Assembly: GCF_024055605.1 (NCBI RefSeq)
Contig: NZ_JAMXLX010000016.1
Location: forward strand, 1 to 42,780
Origin: Ciceribacter sichuanensis
GTDB taxonomy: Bacteria > Pseudomonadota > Alphaproteobacteria > Rhizobiales > Rhizobiaceae
Direction of reading: 5' to 3'
Length of the DNA stretch: 42,780 nt
The notes beneath the pieces were generated by a model, which saw only the letters and a program-made list of their open reading frames with translations, made no database searches and was not told the origin of the DNA. Positions 7,280 through 15,170 of this stretch are shown here, in pieces. Each line of letters starts with the position of its first letter. Positions within the stretch are counted from its first letter, which is position 1. Both the position numbers and the translations under genes were made by a program.

Positions 7280-9546
7280 TGCTTCTCGCCTCCCATCGCG
7301 CCCAGGGCCACCAGGCGTTGCTCGAGTTCGGCAATCCGCACATCCTTCGGATGCGTCATGTAGTTCGGCTTCGGCTCATCGCCGCGCCGGGTCTTGTCCG
7401 GCGATCCCATGTAGAGCGTGTCCACATCATCGCCCCAGCACCCGAAATATTGCAGGTGGGCCGGCGGCTTGGGCTTGTTCCAGTCCTTGACGAACTCAGA
7501 ATAGGGCACGGAACGTTCAATACGTGCCTTGCGCTCGTCGGCACGGGCTTTTTCCGTGGCGTCGAAGTCGATGGCGAGCGTCACCGGATCGAAGACCACC
7601 TTGTAGAGCCGCGCTGCCACCTCTGGCGACATGAGCCCCTCCTCGATGTCTCGGACAACACCCGCCGGATCGCGCTCCAGAACGTCGCCATAGCCGGCAC
7701 CCGCCCCTTGCGAAATCATGAATAGCTCGCCGCGTTTCGAAATCTCGAAGCCCATGCCCATGTGGTGGGTGGTGTAGCGCGCGCCCTCGAAGGGCTGCTC
7801 GTTCATGATCTCCTCGATGGAGTGGCGGAACTTTTCCGGCTGGTTGAGCAGGATGTCATAGACATCGACGCCCTGCACCTTGGACAGCGGGTAGCAACCG
7901 CAGGCATAACCGCCGAACAGGCCCTGGATCGGTGGGACCTTGGCGCCCTGCGCGGTGGTCATGAAGCCCCACTGTTCCGAATCCTTGGTGGCAACCATCA
8001 TCGTGTAGCCCTGGCCGCCGCGATACTTGCCGGGGGCGATGGCGTCGCGCGTCATCTTCTTGGACACGAGCTGGAGGAAAGGCACTTCCTCCTCGTTCAG
8101 TTCCTGTTCGCCAATGTCGGCCATGGTGGCGAAGATCGGCGCCAGCGCGTGTTCGCCATCACGGTCCACCGTGGCACCGGCTCCCATACCGTTCAGGTCG
8201 GCGCAAAGATTGCCGAGCGTTTCGCCATGCTGGCTGACCCCACCCCAGATGAAGGTGTTGATCATGTTGAAGGTCGGGGCATGAACCTTGGTGAACTTTT
8301 CCGGGCAGGAATAGAGGAATTTCGCGACCGCATGCTGGCCGGCGGTAAAACCAGTGAAAATCGACATCAGCGATTGCGAATTCGGCGCGTCATAGGAGCA
8401 ATTGACGATCGAATGCGGGTCAGTGATCACTTCGATCGGAGCAAACGCCGCCTGCCCGCGCGGCAAATCCGGCCAGACATAGCACAGGAAGACCTGCGCC
8501 AGCATGCCCTTCAGGCCGGCGACGATGGTGTTCGTGGCACGGTTGGTGAATTCCGGCGATGAACCCCGGAAGTCGAAGATCAGCCGGTCGCCGGTCTTGG
8601 TCAGCTTGCAATTTATCTTGACCACGCAGTTTTCGCGCAGCGTCGAATCCTGTATGATGTAGGTCCTGACCGTCATGTCCGGCCATTCGGAAACGCGGCG
8701 CTTCACTTCGGCGCGGACGTTTTCCATGGTCAGGCGCAGGGTTGCAACGAGCGCTTCCGGACCGTCGGAATTCAGTGTTTCCTCGATGCGTTGCTTGATG
8801 CGCAGGCAAGCGAACAGCTTCACCTTCATGTCTTCGTATTGCAGCTTTGGTTCGCGCACCGAGTTCTGCAGGAAGGTCAGAATATCCCGCTTGATCTGGT
8901 AGTTCTCGACCACCTTGAAGGGCGACATCTTCAGCCCTTCGTCACTCGGGCTTTCGGCCATGGAGGGCATGCCGCCCGGCTCGATGGCGCCGTTCTCGCC
9001 CTCATGCACGGTAGAGGCCACCCAGCAGACCAGCTTTCCCTTGTGGAAGATCGGCAAGATCATCGACTGGTCGGTGTTGTGGACATTGCCGTAACGGCTG
9101 TCGTTATGGATGAAGCCGTCGCCTTCCTTCACGCCCACCGTCGGGTCGTTCATCCAGTTCTTGATGATGAACTTGATGGGGTGGTGCACGAGCGCGGAGA
9201 AGATCAGCACCCCGCCCGCCGAGGCGATGGCAAGGTCGCCCGACGCCGAATAGACGCCGGTAATGACGTCGCCCCACTTGGCACCGGGGGCCGCCCCCAT
9301 CTGCTCGACCATTTCATAGCCTTCGTCGCAGCCCGCCTGGATGCGGTCGCGGATCTTGGCAACGATGTGGCTGTCGGAAACCCTTGTGACGGCCTCGTTT
9401 TCCTCTACCGTGCGCGGCATCAGGTCATGGTTCTGCATGATCTCCGGGTCGGGTCCGAGGAACAGCGTGGTGTCGTCGAGAAACTTCTTGATGAGGTTCA
9501 TCTCTTCGAGCGAGGGCATTTTCGCCCGGATATCGATCTTGTTCAT
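7276..9546 (-). CDS. Ketone carboxylase HyuB-type subunit (ApcD/AcxB-like)
   Basis: A 756-residue hydantoinase B/oxoprolinase-family protein, the size of acetone carboxylase alpha and acetophenone carboxylase delta subunits. In these enzymes this chain carries the metal site where the ketone enolate meets CO2. The segment GDGFIHNDSRYGNVHNTDQ (about 142-160) corresponds to the family's metal-ligand region; H147, D149 and H156 are possible ligands, not proven. The start at 9546 follows AGGAG. It is preceded by a 65-bp spacer holding a strong hairpin and overlaps the following gene by four bases. Similarity to acetone versus acetophenone enzymes cannot be ranked without alignment. Confidence 0.85.
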   Translation of the reverse strand: MNKIDIRAKMPSLEEMNLIKKFLDDTTLFLGPDPEIMQNHDLMPRTVEENEAVTRVSDSHIVAKIRDRIQAGCDEGYEMVEQMGAAPGAKWGDVITGVYSASGDLAIASAGGVLIFSALVHHPIKFIIKNWMNDPTVGVKEGDGFIHNDSRYGNVHNTDQSMILPIFHKGKLVCWVASTVHEGENGAIEPGGMPSMAESPSDEGLKMSPFKVVENYQIKRDILTFLQNSVREPKLQYEDMKVKLFACLRIKQRIEETLNSDGPEALVATLRLTMENVRAEVKRRVSEWPDMTVRTYIIQDSTLRENCVVKINCKLTKTGDRLIFDFRGSSPEFTNRATNTIVAGLKGMLAQVFLCYVWPDLPRGQAAFAPIEVITDPHSIVNCSYDAPNSQSLMSIFTGFTAGQHAVAKFLYSCPEKFTKVHAPTFNMINTFIWGGVSQHGETLGNLCADLNGMGAGATVDRDGEHALAPIFATMADIGEQELNEEEVPFLQLVSKKMTRDAIAPGKYRGGQGYTMMVATKDSEQWGFMTTAQGAKVPPIQGLFGGYACGCYPLSKVQGVDVYDILLNQPEKFRHSIEEIMNEQPFEGARYTTHHMGMGFEISKRGELFMISQGAGAGYGDVLERDPAGVVRDIEEGLMSPEVAARLYKVVFDPVTLAIDFDATEKARADERKARIERSVPYSEFVKDWNKPKPPAHLQYFGCWGDDVDTLYMGSPDKTRRGDEPKPNYMTHPKDVRIAELEQRLVALGAMGGEKQ

Positions 9547-9578
9547 GGAATTCTCCTCCAGTCGGGTTGGGCGTGAGA

Positions 9579-9601
9579 CCCGGCGCTCCTCCAGCGCCGG
9601 G
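9579..9601 (-). promoter_or_regulatory. Intercistronic hairpin before the HyuB-type gene
   Basis: A 9-bp perfect stem, CCCGGCGCT / AGCGCCGGG, with a 5-base loop that reads GGAGG on the transcribed strand. It lies in the 65-bp gap between the 718- and 756-residue subunit genes. It may stabilise or process the mRNA, or act as a partial terminator that sets subunit ratios. Confidence 0.6.
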
Positions 9602-9611
9602 CTCGCCGTTT

Positions 9612-11768
9612 TCAGTGGCGGGTGACGGGATTTTCGTTGCGCAGGAACCAGGAGGCTCCCTGCTTCGCCGTCACATAGGTCCAGCCGGGATTGACGAGGA
9701 AGGTCGTGACCTCCGAGGCGACAATGGCCGGTCCGGCGATCTCGATGCCTGGTTCCAGATCTTTGCGTGCCCAGACCGGCGTTTCGAACGCCCCGTCGTG
9801 ACCGACGAAATGGCAGGTGCGGTGGCTGGAAGGCTCAGGCGCCGCCTTGCGCTCCGGTTTCGGCGCGGGCTTGATATCCTCGAATTTCACGGTCTCGTGC
9901 CGGGCGTAAGACGCGACGCGGATCGTGTTGATGCGGATGCCCGCTTCCGGCGCCTGCGAGCCCTCGCCGAAACGCTTGCCGTAGTCGGCCGAGAACTGCG
10001 AGATGATCGACAGCACCTCGCCCGGCCCGTGCACCTCGTGATTGGGAATGACCGCCGTCGTCTGCACGAGCTGGTTGCCGTAGCGCATGTCCAGTTCCAG
10101 ATCGTGACGGATGTCTTCCAGCGGCACGCCCTGGCGCAGGAGGTCCTGCCGGCCCTTTTCCTTCAGTTCGGCGACGATGGCGTTGAAGCGGTCGTAATCG
10201 TCGAAGATGTGGCGGGTGTTGCTGTCGTAGAGCACCATGTAGAGTGACTGCTCATGGATGTGGAGCTGGTGCATGTTGCCAGCACCGACCGCCGAGAACA
10301 CCGACGAGAGCGGCGGCGCCAGAATGCGGTCGATATTGAGGTTCTGGGCAATGCCGCAGCAATGTAGCGGCCCGTTGCCGCCATAGGCCAGCATGGTGAA
10401 GTCCTTAGGATCGTACCCCCTGGCGCGCAGCTCGGTGAAGAGGCCGTTGGCCATGTTATCGTCCACCTTCTCGCGGATGAGCTTTGCTGCCTCGATGACC
10501 GAACAATCAAGTTCGTCGCACAGCGCATCCTCGATAGCTGCCTTGGCCCGGCGCGGATTGAGCGGGATCGAGCCGCCGGCATAGTTGGCCGCGTCGAGAT
10601 AGCCGAGCAGCAGGTCGGCATCCGTCACAGTCGGGCGCAGGCCACCACGGTCATAGCAGGCCGGACCGGGATCGGAGCCGGCGCTTTCCGGACCGCATTT
10701 CACCGTCTTGTACATTCGGTCATAGGACGCGATAGACCCACCGCCGGCCCCGAGCGTGACGAGGTGGACCATCGGCACCGATACCAGCCAGCGGTCGATG
10801 ACCGGGTTGAAGTCGTAATGCTTCACCCCGCCTTCCACGACGATGCCGATATCGTAAGAGGTGCCGCCCATATCGGTGGCGACAACATTACCGAGGCTCG
10901 CCTGCATGGCGAGATGCTCGGAGGCGCCGATGCCCGAAACCGGACCGGAATGGATGGTCTGCAGAGCGTCGGTGGAGTTGAGCTGGGCCATGCCGCCCGA
11001 ATTGTGGATGACCAGCATCGGCTTGTCATACTTGTGGGCGCGCAGGTTCTGCTCCAGCGCCGAAAGCGCGTGATACATGGTCGAGTGCAGATAGCCATCG
11101 ACGATGGCCGAGGTGGCGCGCACATATTCGCCCTTCCGGCCAGCCACCTGATGCGACAGGATCACCGGGATCGCGCCGAGCAGATGCGAGGGGTATTCCT
11201 CGAGGACGATTTCCTCGATGCGCTGTTCGTGCTCAGGGTTCACCACGGCATTGACCAGCGCGACAACGATGATCTGGGCGCCGCGATCCACCAGTTCGCG
11301 AAGCTGGCGGCGCACGTCCTCCTCATCCAGCGGCATGACGAGCTCGCCCTGGAAATCGAGCCGCTCGCGGATGCCGCGGATCATATGCGGCTGGACCAGC
11401 GGTTCGGGGCGATGCGCGTTCGGCATGTCCTGCTGGCCGAGATTGTCGAGGCCCTCGCCATACCCACGGGCACGGCTGAGCGGCACTGTTGCCTCATAGC
11501 CGGCCGTGACCAGCATGCCGATCTTCGGCCCCTTGTGCTCGATCAGCGCATTGGTGCCGAGCGTGGTGGCATAGCGCACGCTGTCGACGGATTGCAGGAT
11601 CTGCTCCAGCTCCAGCCCAAGCACGGCGCAAGCCTTGCCGAGGGCCTCGTTGAAGCCCATCGCCAGGTTGTGATGCGTCGTCAGCGCCTTGGTTTCGATA
11701 TATTGCTGGCCCCAGACGACAAAGCAGTCGGTAAAGGTGCCGCCGATATCAACGGATACGCGTTTCAT
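9612..11768 (-). CDS. Ketone carboxylase HyuA-type ATPase subunit (ApcC/AcxA-like)
   Basis: A 718-residue hydantoinase A/oxoprolinase-family protein of the ASKHA (actin/hexokinase) fold. The first phosphate loop is VDIGGTFTDCF at residues 6-16 and the second is DMGGTSYDIG near 295. A glycine-rich adenosine segment, AYGGNGPLH, lies near 465. In acetone and acetophenone carboxylases such subunits use ATP to phosphorylate substrate and bicarbonate. The length equals the 717-residue AcxA class. The start at 11768 follows GGGAGCGAG. A 102-bp gap with a hairpin separates it from the small-subunit gene upstream. Confidence 0.87.
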   Translation of the reverse strand: MKRVSVDIGGTFTDCFVVWGQQYIETKALTTHHNLAMGFNEALGKACAVLGLELEQILQSVDSVRYATTLGTNALIEHKGPKIGMLVTAGYEATVPLSRARGYGEGLDNLGQQDMPNAHRPEPLVQPHMIRGIRERLDFQGELVMPLDEEDVRRQLRELVDRGAQIIVVALVNAVVNPEHEQRIEEIVLEEYPSHLLGAIPVILSHQVAGRKGEYVRATSAIVDGYLHSTMYHALSALEQNLRAHKYDKPMLVIHNSGGMAQLNSTDALQTIHSGPVSGIGASEHLAMQASLGNVVATDMGGTSYDIGIVVEGGVKHYDFNPVIDRWLVSVPMVHLVTLGAGGGSIASYDRMYKTVKCGPESAGSDPGPACYDRGGLRPTVTDADLLLGYLDAANYAGGSIPLNPRRAKAAIEDALCDELDCSVIEAAKLIREKVDDNMANGLFTELRARGYDPKDFTMLAYGGNGPLHCCGIAQNLNIDRILAPPLSSVFSAVGAGNMHQLHIHEQSLYMVLYDSNTRHIFDDYDRFNAIVAELKEKGRQDLLRQGVPLEDIRHDLELDMRYGNQLVQTTAVIPNHEVHGPGEVLSIISQFSADYGKRFGEGSQAPEAGIRINTIRVASYARHETVKFEDIKPAPKPERKAAPEPSSHRTCHFVGHDGAFETPVWARKDLEPGIEIAGPAIVASEVTTFLVNPGWTYVTAKQGASWFLRNENPVTRH

Positions 11769-11840
11769 TCTCGCTCCCTATCTTTCGCAAGGGGATCGCG
11801 CCGCCCTCCCCGGCAAGCGCGTCCCTGTGAATGGTCAGAT

Positions 11841-11862
11841 CCCCGCGCCCCATTGCGCGGGG
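11841..11862 (-). promoter_or_regulatory. Intercistronic hairpin after the small-subunit gene
   Basis: An 8-bp GC-only stem, CCCCGCGC / GCGCGGGG, with a 6-base loop, 8 bases after the small-subunit stop. No T tract follows on the minus strand. It is the first of two intercistronic hairpins in this operon and may tune expression of the downstream genes. Confidence 0.55.
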
Positions 11863-11870
11863 CGCCGGCA

Positions 11871-12269
11871 TCAGTGGCTGTGGCCGCGACCGGGCACCAC
11901 GGCGGGGCCGGCATCCGGCAGCATGTCCGGGCCGCGCTTGGCCCACTGGGCCTTCAGCGCGGGCACATCGACCTGCATGTCCTGCAACGGCGGATGGCCG
12001 GGAACGGCGTATTCCGTCTCCACCTGCGTGCCGCAGTTCGGGCAGCAGAATTCGAGAATGCGCACCCATTCCGGGTCCGGGCTGAAGGTGAAGCGGTAGC
12101 GCTCCGGATCGAGGATCGGCGGATGGATCTCGCGCGGATCACGGTTGTGAACCAGCAGTCCTTCCTTGTAATTGCCCGCGGCGGGCGCGATCTCGTGGTC
12201 GCATACCCGGCATTCCCATGTCTCCTTGTTGAGATCGATGCGGAGATATTCGGTCATCGGAATTTTCAT
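11871..12269 (-). CDS. Ketone carboxylase small subunit with zinc-ribbon-like cysteines (ApcB/AcxC-like)
   Basis: A 132-residue, roughly 15-kDa protein. It has two CxxC pairs, CRVCDHE near residue 22 and CCPNCG near residue 75, suggesting a structural zinc ribbon. The C-terminus ends GRGHSH. The size matches the 15-kDa acetophenone carboxylase beta subunit and is shorter than acetone carboxylase gamma (about 168 residues). The start at 12269 is set by GGGAGGA upstream. The gene begins 4 bases after the stop of the 644-residue subunit gene. Together with the adjacent HyuA and HyuB chains it would form the carboxylase core. Confidence 0.8.
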   Translation of the reverse strand: MKIPMTEYLRIDLNKETWECRVCDHEIAPAAGNYKEGLLVHNRDPREIHPPILDPERYRFTFSPDPEWVRILEFCCPNCGTQVETEYAVPGHPPLQDMQVDVPALKAQWAKRGPDMLPDAGPAVVPGRGHSH

Positions 12270-12273
12270 GTGG

Positions 12274-14208
12274 TCAGTCCTCCCGTTCCAGAATGATGTC
12301 GCCCGCCTCCGAGACGACGAAGCTCCAGCCCGCCGGCACGCGGGCCGTGAAGTAGTCTTCCTCGATGATCGCCGGTCCGCTGGCATGATCGCCATCCGCC
12401 ATCGATGCGAGGCGATAGACGGGCAAGTCGATGCGCCCCTTGCCGGCCATCAGAACGTTGCGCTTTCCCTCGGCCTTCGCCTCAGCCCTGCGCGTGAAAC
12501 CGATATGGCTGGTCTCGTCGTGACGCAGGCTCTTCACCGCGCTCAGTTCCAGTTCGACTGTGGAAGCCTGCACCAGTTCAGGCGGGAAGTCGGGCGTGTC
12601 GCCCAGCGGCACGATCTTCTCCCCATCCGCCGTGTCGGCAACGAGGCGGGCGGAGACCGCGTAGCTGCCTTCCTCGAAGCCCTCGGCGAACATGTCGCGG
12701 GCGGCCTTGCGCTTCAGCGCATTGAGGGCAGTTGCGAGCCCCGTCGTCGAGCGCTCCTCGAGCGTGACGGAATAGCCCTGCGACACATCGCAGGAACCGA
12801 TGCCATAAGCGGAAAACACCGCCGCCATGGCCGGTACGGCGACCCGGCGGATGCCCGCCTTGTCGGCCACACCGCAGGCGTTCAGCGGCCCGGCCCCGCC
12901 AAAGGCCAGCATCACCGTGTCCGATCCAATCTTCGTGAAGCGGTGCAGTTCATCGGCAATCTTCGCCTCATAGGCGTCCGACATGGCGAGGATCGCCGTA
13001 TCAAGATCGATGCCTAGCGGTTCAGCGATATTGCCGCGCACGGCCGCTTCGGCGCGGCTCACATCGAGCCCCATGCCGCCGCCGAAATAGGAGGCGGGAT
13101 CGAACAGGCCGGCCAGCAGGCTGGCATCGGTGATCGTCGCTTCCTTGCCGCCGCGACCGAAGCAGGCCGGCCCCGGCAGGGCGCCGACACTTTCCGGACC
13201 AATGGCGATATGGCCGTCCTTCACCTTGAAGATGGAGCTGCCACCAGCCCCCGCACTCATGATTTCGCACAGCGGAAAGGACACGCTGATGCCTTCGACA
13301 TGGCCGCGCCGGATTTCGGCAACCTTGCCATCCGTGCACTGGCCGATATCGGTGGTCGTGCCGCCGACATCGATGGAAACGGCATCGCGAAAACCGTAAA
13401 GCGCCGAAAACGCCTTCACGCCTTCCATGCCACCACGCGGGCCGGAGGAATAGGTCTTGATCGCCACCGTCTTCGCCACGCGCGAGGCATCGCCATCATT
13501 GCGGAAAATCAGCAGCGGGTTCTTGGTGCGAAACGCCCTCAGCCGGTTTTCGGCATTGTAGAGGAAGGCCTCCATCGAAGGATGCAGGAAGGAGTTGATG
13601 AGTGCCGACCAGGCGCGGCGATCCGGATTGCGGTCGGAGGTGAGATCCGACGTATAGAGAACCGGCACGGCGCCCAGAAGATGGCGCGGATACTTGCGCA
13701 GCACGATCTTCTTGACCCGCTCTTCGGCCTCAAGGAAGCCGGCGCCGCCAAGCGCGATGACCAGACGGTTCGCACCCCGGGCGGCGAGTTGGTTGATGAC
13801 CTTGACGACCTCCACCTCCGCTTCGGGAGCGTCGAGCATGGCAAGATCGATGAAGCCGACGCGGTCGCCCACCAGCGCCTCGAACACCTCGGGATCGTGT
13901 GCCTTCAACGATTCGGGAAGCGTCGCCGAACCGGTGTCGAGAATGAGACCGAGTTTCGGCCCCTTGCGCTCGCAGATGGCATTGGTGCCCTGCGTCGTGG
14001 AATAGCGGATGAGGTCGACCTCTTCGAGAAGCCGCTTCACGTCCGCCGTGCCGTAGACCACTTCGGAGGCCTTCTGTAGTCCTTCGAAGAAGCACTTCGA
14101 AAGATCGTAAGGGGTGGTCAGAACCTTGGTTTTCTTCACTCCGTCATCCGACATGATGCACACGTCGGTCAGCGTGCCGCCATTATCGATGTTGATTTGC
14201 AATGCCAT
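12274..14208 (-). CDS. Ketone carboxylase second HyuA-type ATPase subunit (ApcA-like)
   Basis: A 644-residue (about 70 kDa) hydantoinase A/oxoprolinase-family protein and the first gene of the five-gene operon. ASKHA phosphate loops are IDNGGTLTDVC (residues 7-17) and SIDVGGTTTDIG near 290. The later FGGAGPLNACG is the adenosine-binding segment. Its N-terminal loop has Asn where the partner HyuA subunit has Ile. Having two different HyuA chains in one operon is the mark of acetophenone carboxylase, whose alpha subunit is also about 70 kDa; acetone carboxylase has only one HyuA chain. The start follows GGGAGGAG. A sigma-54 promoter at 14345-14361 and an activator palindrome at 14458 precede it. 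Confidence 0.83.
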   Translation of the reverse strand: MALQINIDNGGTLTDVCIMSDDGVKKTKVLTTPYDLSKCFFEGLQKASEVVYGTADVKRLLEEVDLIRYSTTQGTNAICERKGPKLGLILDTGSATLPESLKAHDPEVFEALVGDRVGFIDLAMLDAPEAEVEVVKVINQLAARGANRLVIALGGAGFLEAEERVKKIVLRKYPRHLLGAVPVLYTSDLTSDRNPDRRAWSALINSFLHPSMEAFLYNAENRLRAFRTKNPLLIFRNDGDASRVAKTVAIKTYSSGPRGGMEGVKAFSALYGFRDAVSIDVGGTTTDIGQCTDGKVAEIRRGHVEGISVSFPLCEIMSAGAGGSSIFKVKDGHIAIGPESVGALPGPACFGRGGKEATITDASLLAGLFDPASYFGGGMGLDVSRAEAAVRGNIAEPLGIDLDTAILAMSDAYEAKIADELHRFTKIGSDTVMLAFGGAGPLNACGVADKAGIRRVAVPAMAAVFSAYGIGSCDVSQGYSVTLEERSTTGLATALNALKRKAARDMFAEGFEEGSYAVSARLVADTADGEKIVPLGDTPDFPPELVQASTVELELSAVKSLRHDETSHIGFTRRAEAKAEGKRNVLMAGKGRIDLPVYRLASMADGDHASGPAIIEEDYFTARVPAGWSFVVSEAGDIILERED

Positions 14209-14238
14209 CGCGCATTTCTCCTCCCGTTCCTGTCAGGC

Positions 14239-14274
14239 GGACCTTTCGGCCCGTTCGGCGCGTTCTTCGCGCCG
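14239..14274 (-). promoter_or_regulatory. Structured 5' leader of the carboxylase operon
   Basis: Two adjacent hairpins lie in the roughly 128-base leader. CGGCGCG / CGCGCCG (14256-14274) has a 5-base loop. GGGCC-GAAA-GGUCC (14239-14252 on the minus strand) has a GNRA tetraloop and one G-U pair. No known riboswitch was recognised. Confidence 0.35.
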
Positions 14275-14344
14275 GGCTTTGCGGTTGCGGCGCGCGGCAG
14301 GCTCCTCCCCGCGGCACCGGACCGTCTATCCCGAGAAACAAGTG

Positions 14345-14361
14345 AAGCAGGTTTCCTTCCA
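14345..14361 (-). promoter_or_regulatory. Sigma-54 (-24/-12) promoter of the carboxylase operon
   Basis: On the minus strand the sequence is TGGAAGGAAACCTGCTT, with GG and GC exactly 10 bases apart. It matches the promoter at 2454 in 15 of 17 positions, including most of the spacer. Transcription would start near 14336. Confidence 0.72.
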
Positions 14362-14457
14362 CGCAGCGGCACTGCTGGAGACGCTCCGTCAAGCAATTGA
14401 AAAAATTTCATTATTTTTGACGTCCGCTGACTGCGGCACCGCATACCCAGATTAGGG

Positions 14458-14476
14458 CGTCCGGTTTCCGGACGGT
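14458..14476. promoter_or_regulatory. Palindromic upstream activator site 2
   Basis: CGTCCGGTTTCCGGACGGT is identical over 19 bases to part of the site at 2360-2380. The palindrome here has 7-bp arms around TTT. Its centre is 106 bp upstream of the -24 GG of the carboxylase promoter. The site is the candidate enhancer for the AcxR-type regulator. Confidence 0.75.
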
Positions 14477-14507
14477 TGAGTGGCATCTACGTCCGAAAGA
14501 AGGAAGG

Positions 14508-14840
14508 TCAACGTTCGACGATCATCCGCGCAACCAGTTCTGCGGCATTACCGACGCTGAGTTTCTTCATGATCGCGCCGCGACGGATCTCGACGGTGCG
14601 CGGAGAAATGCCGAGCGACTGGGCGATTTCCTTGCTGGTATGGCCGTCGACGATATAGCGCGCCACCTCACGCTCCTTTGCGGTCAGCACCGCCGAACTC
14701 GGCGGACGGTCCCGCAAATGCTCGAAGGTCCAGACCATCAGGTGAAAAGGGTCGGCGGGCGTCAACGTGCGCCGGCGCGCCCGTGTCCAGATGATCTCGC
14801 CACTACCGTGGACTAATTTTGCACCGCCGCTCTCAGCGGA
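14508..14840 (-). pseudogene. LuxR-type regulator remnant (PAS end plus HTH), 5' end removed at the IS3 element
   Basis: The C-terminal 85 residues form a LuxR/GerE helix-turn-helix (LTAKEREVARYIVDGHTSKE, then IAQSLGISPRTVEIRRGAIM). The frame stays open upstream to the IS boundary, reading GGAKLVHGSGEIIWTRARRR, which resembles the end of a PAS domain. The reading frame runs straight into the IS terminal repeat at 14841, so the gene has lost its N-terminal part. A TTG at 14765 could still start a short HTH-only protein, but it has no good ribosome site. The gene lies next to the activator site of the carboxylase operon. Its missing half was not found beyond the IS, so an insertion plus deletion is likely. 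Confidence 0.7.
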
Positions 14841-14900
14841 TTGAATAGCCCCTAGATTTGTAGACGCCTTCTCCCCTTAAATTTGAGGCAGGAGGCCTAG

Positions 14901-15170
14901 ATGGGCAAAGGCAATTTCAGCGACGATTTTAAGCGTGACGCGGTGCGGCAGATCACGGAACGAGGCTATCCGGTTGCAGAGGTTTCACAGCGGCTCGGCG
15001 TGAGCCAGCATTCTCTTTACGAATGGAAGAAGAAGTTCGGCACGACGAATGCCAAGGGCAGCGACGAGGCCGATGAGATCAGGCGGCTCAAGAAGGAACT
15101 GGCTCGCGTCACCGAGGAGCGCGACATCTTAAAAAAAGCGGCCGCGTACTTCGCCAAGGATGCAAAGTGA
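14901..15170 (+). CDS. IS3-family transposase OrfA
   Basis: An 89-residue helix-turn-helix protein (FSDDFKRDAVRQITERGYPV, then VSQRLGVSQHSLYEWKKKFG). It is followed by a leucine-zipper-like segment, DEIRRLKKELARVTEERDIL. OrfA binds the IS ends and normally supplies the N-terminus of the OrfAB transposase by -1 frameshifting. A run of seven A (15131-15137) near its end is a typical slippery site. A GGAGG lies about 9 bases upstream of the ATG. Confidence 0.88.
   Translation: MGKGNFSDDFKRDAVRQITERGYPVAEVSQRLGVSQHSLYEWKKKFGTTNAKGSDEADEIRRLKKELARVTEERDILKKAAAYFAKDAK

Noticed and set aside
10764..12296. 510-codon plus-strand frame across the carboxylase genes
   Set aside because: It is antisense to two recognised subunits and runs through their intergenic hairpin; composition is that of a shadow frame.
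14257..14272. GG-N10-GC pattern (GGCGCGAAGAACGC) on the minus strand as a second sigma-54 promoter
   Set aside because: It is explained by a GC-rich hairpin; its -12 block is poor and the better promoter at 14345 is correctly spaced from the enhancer.
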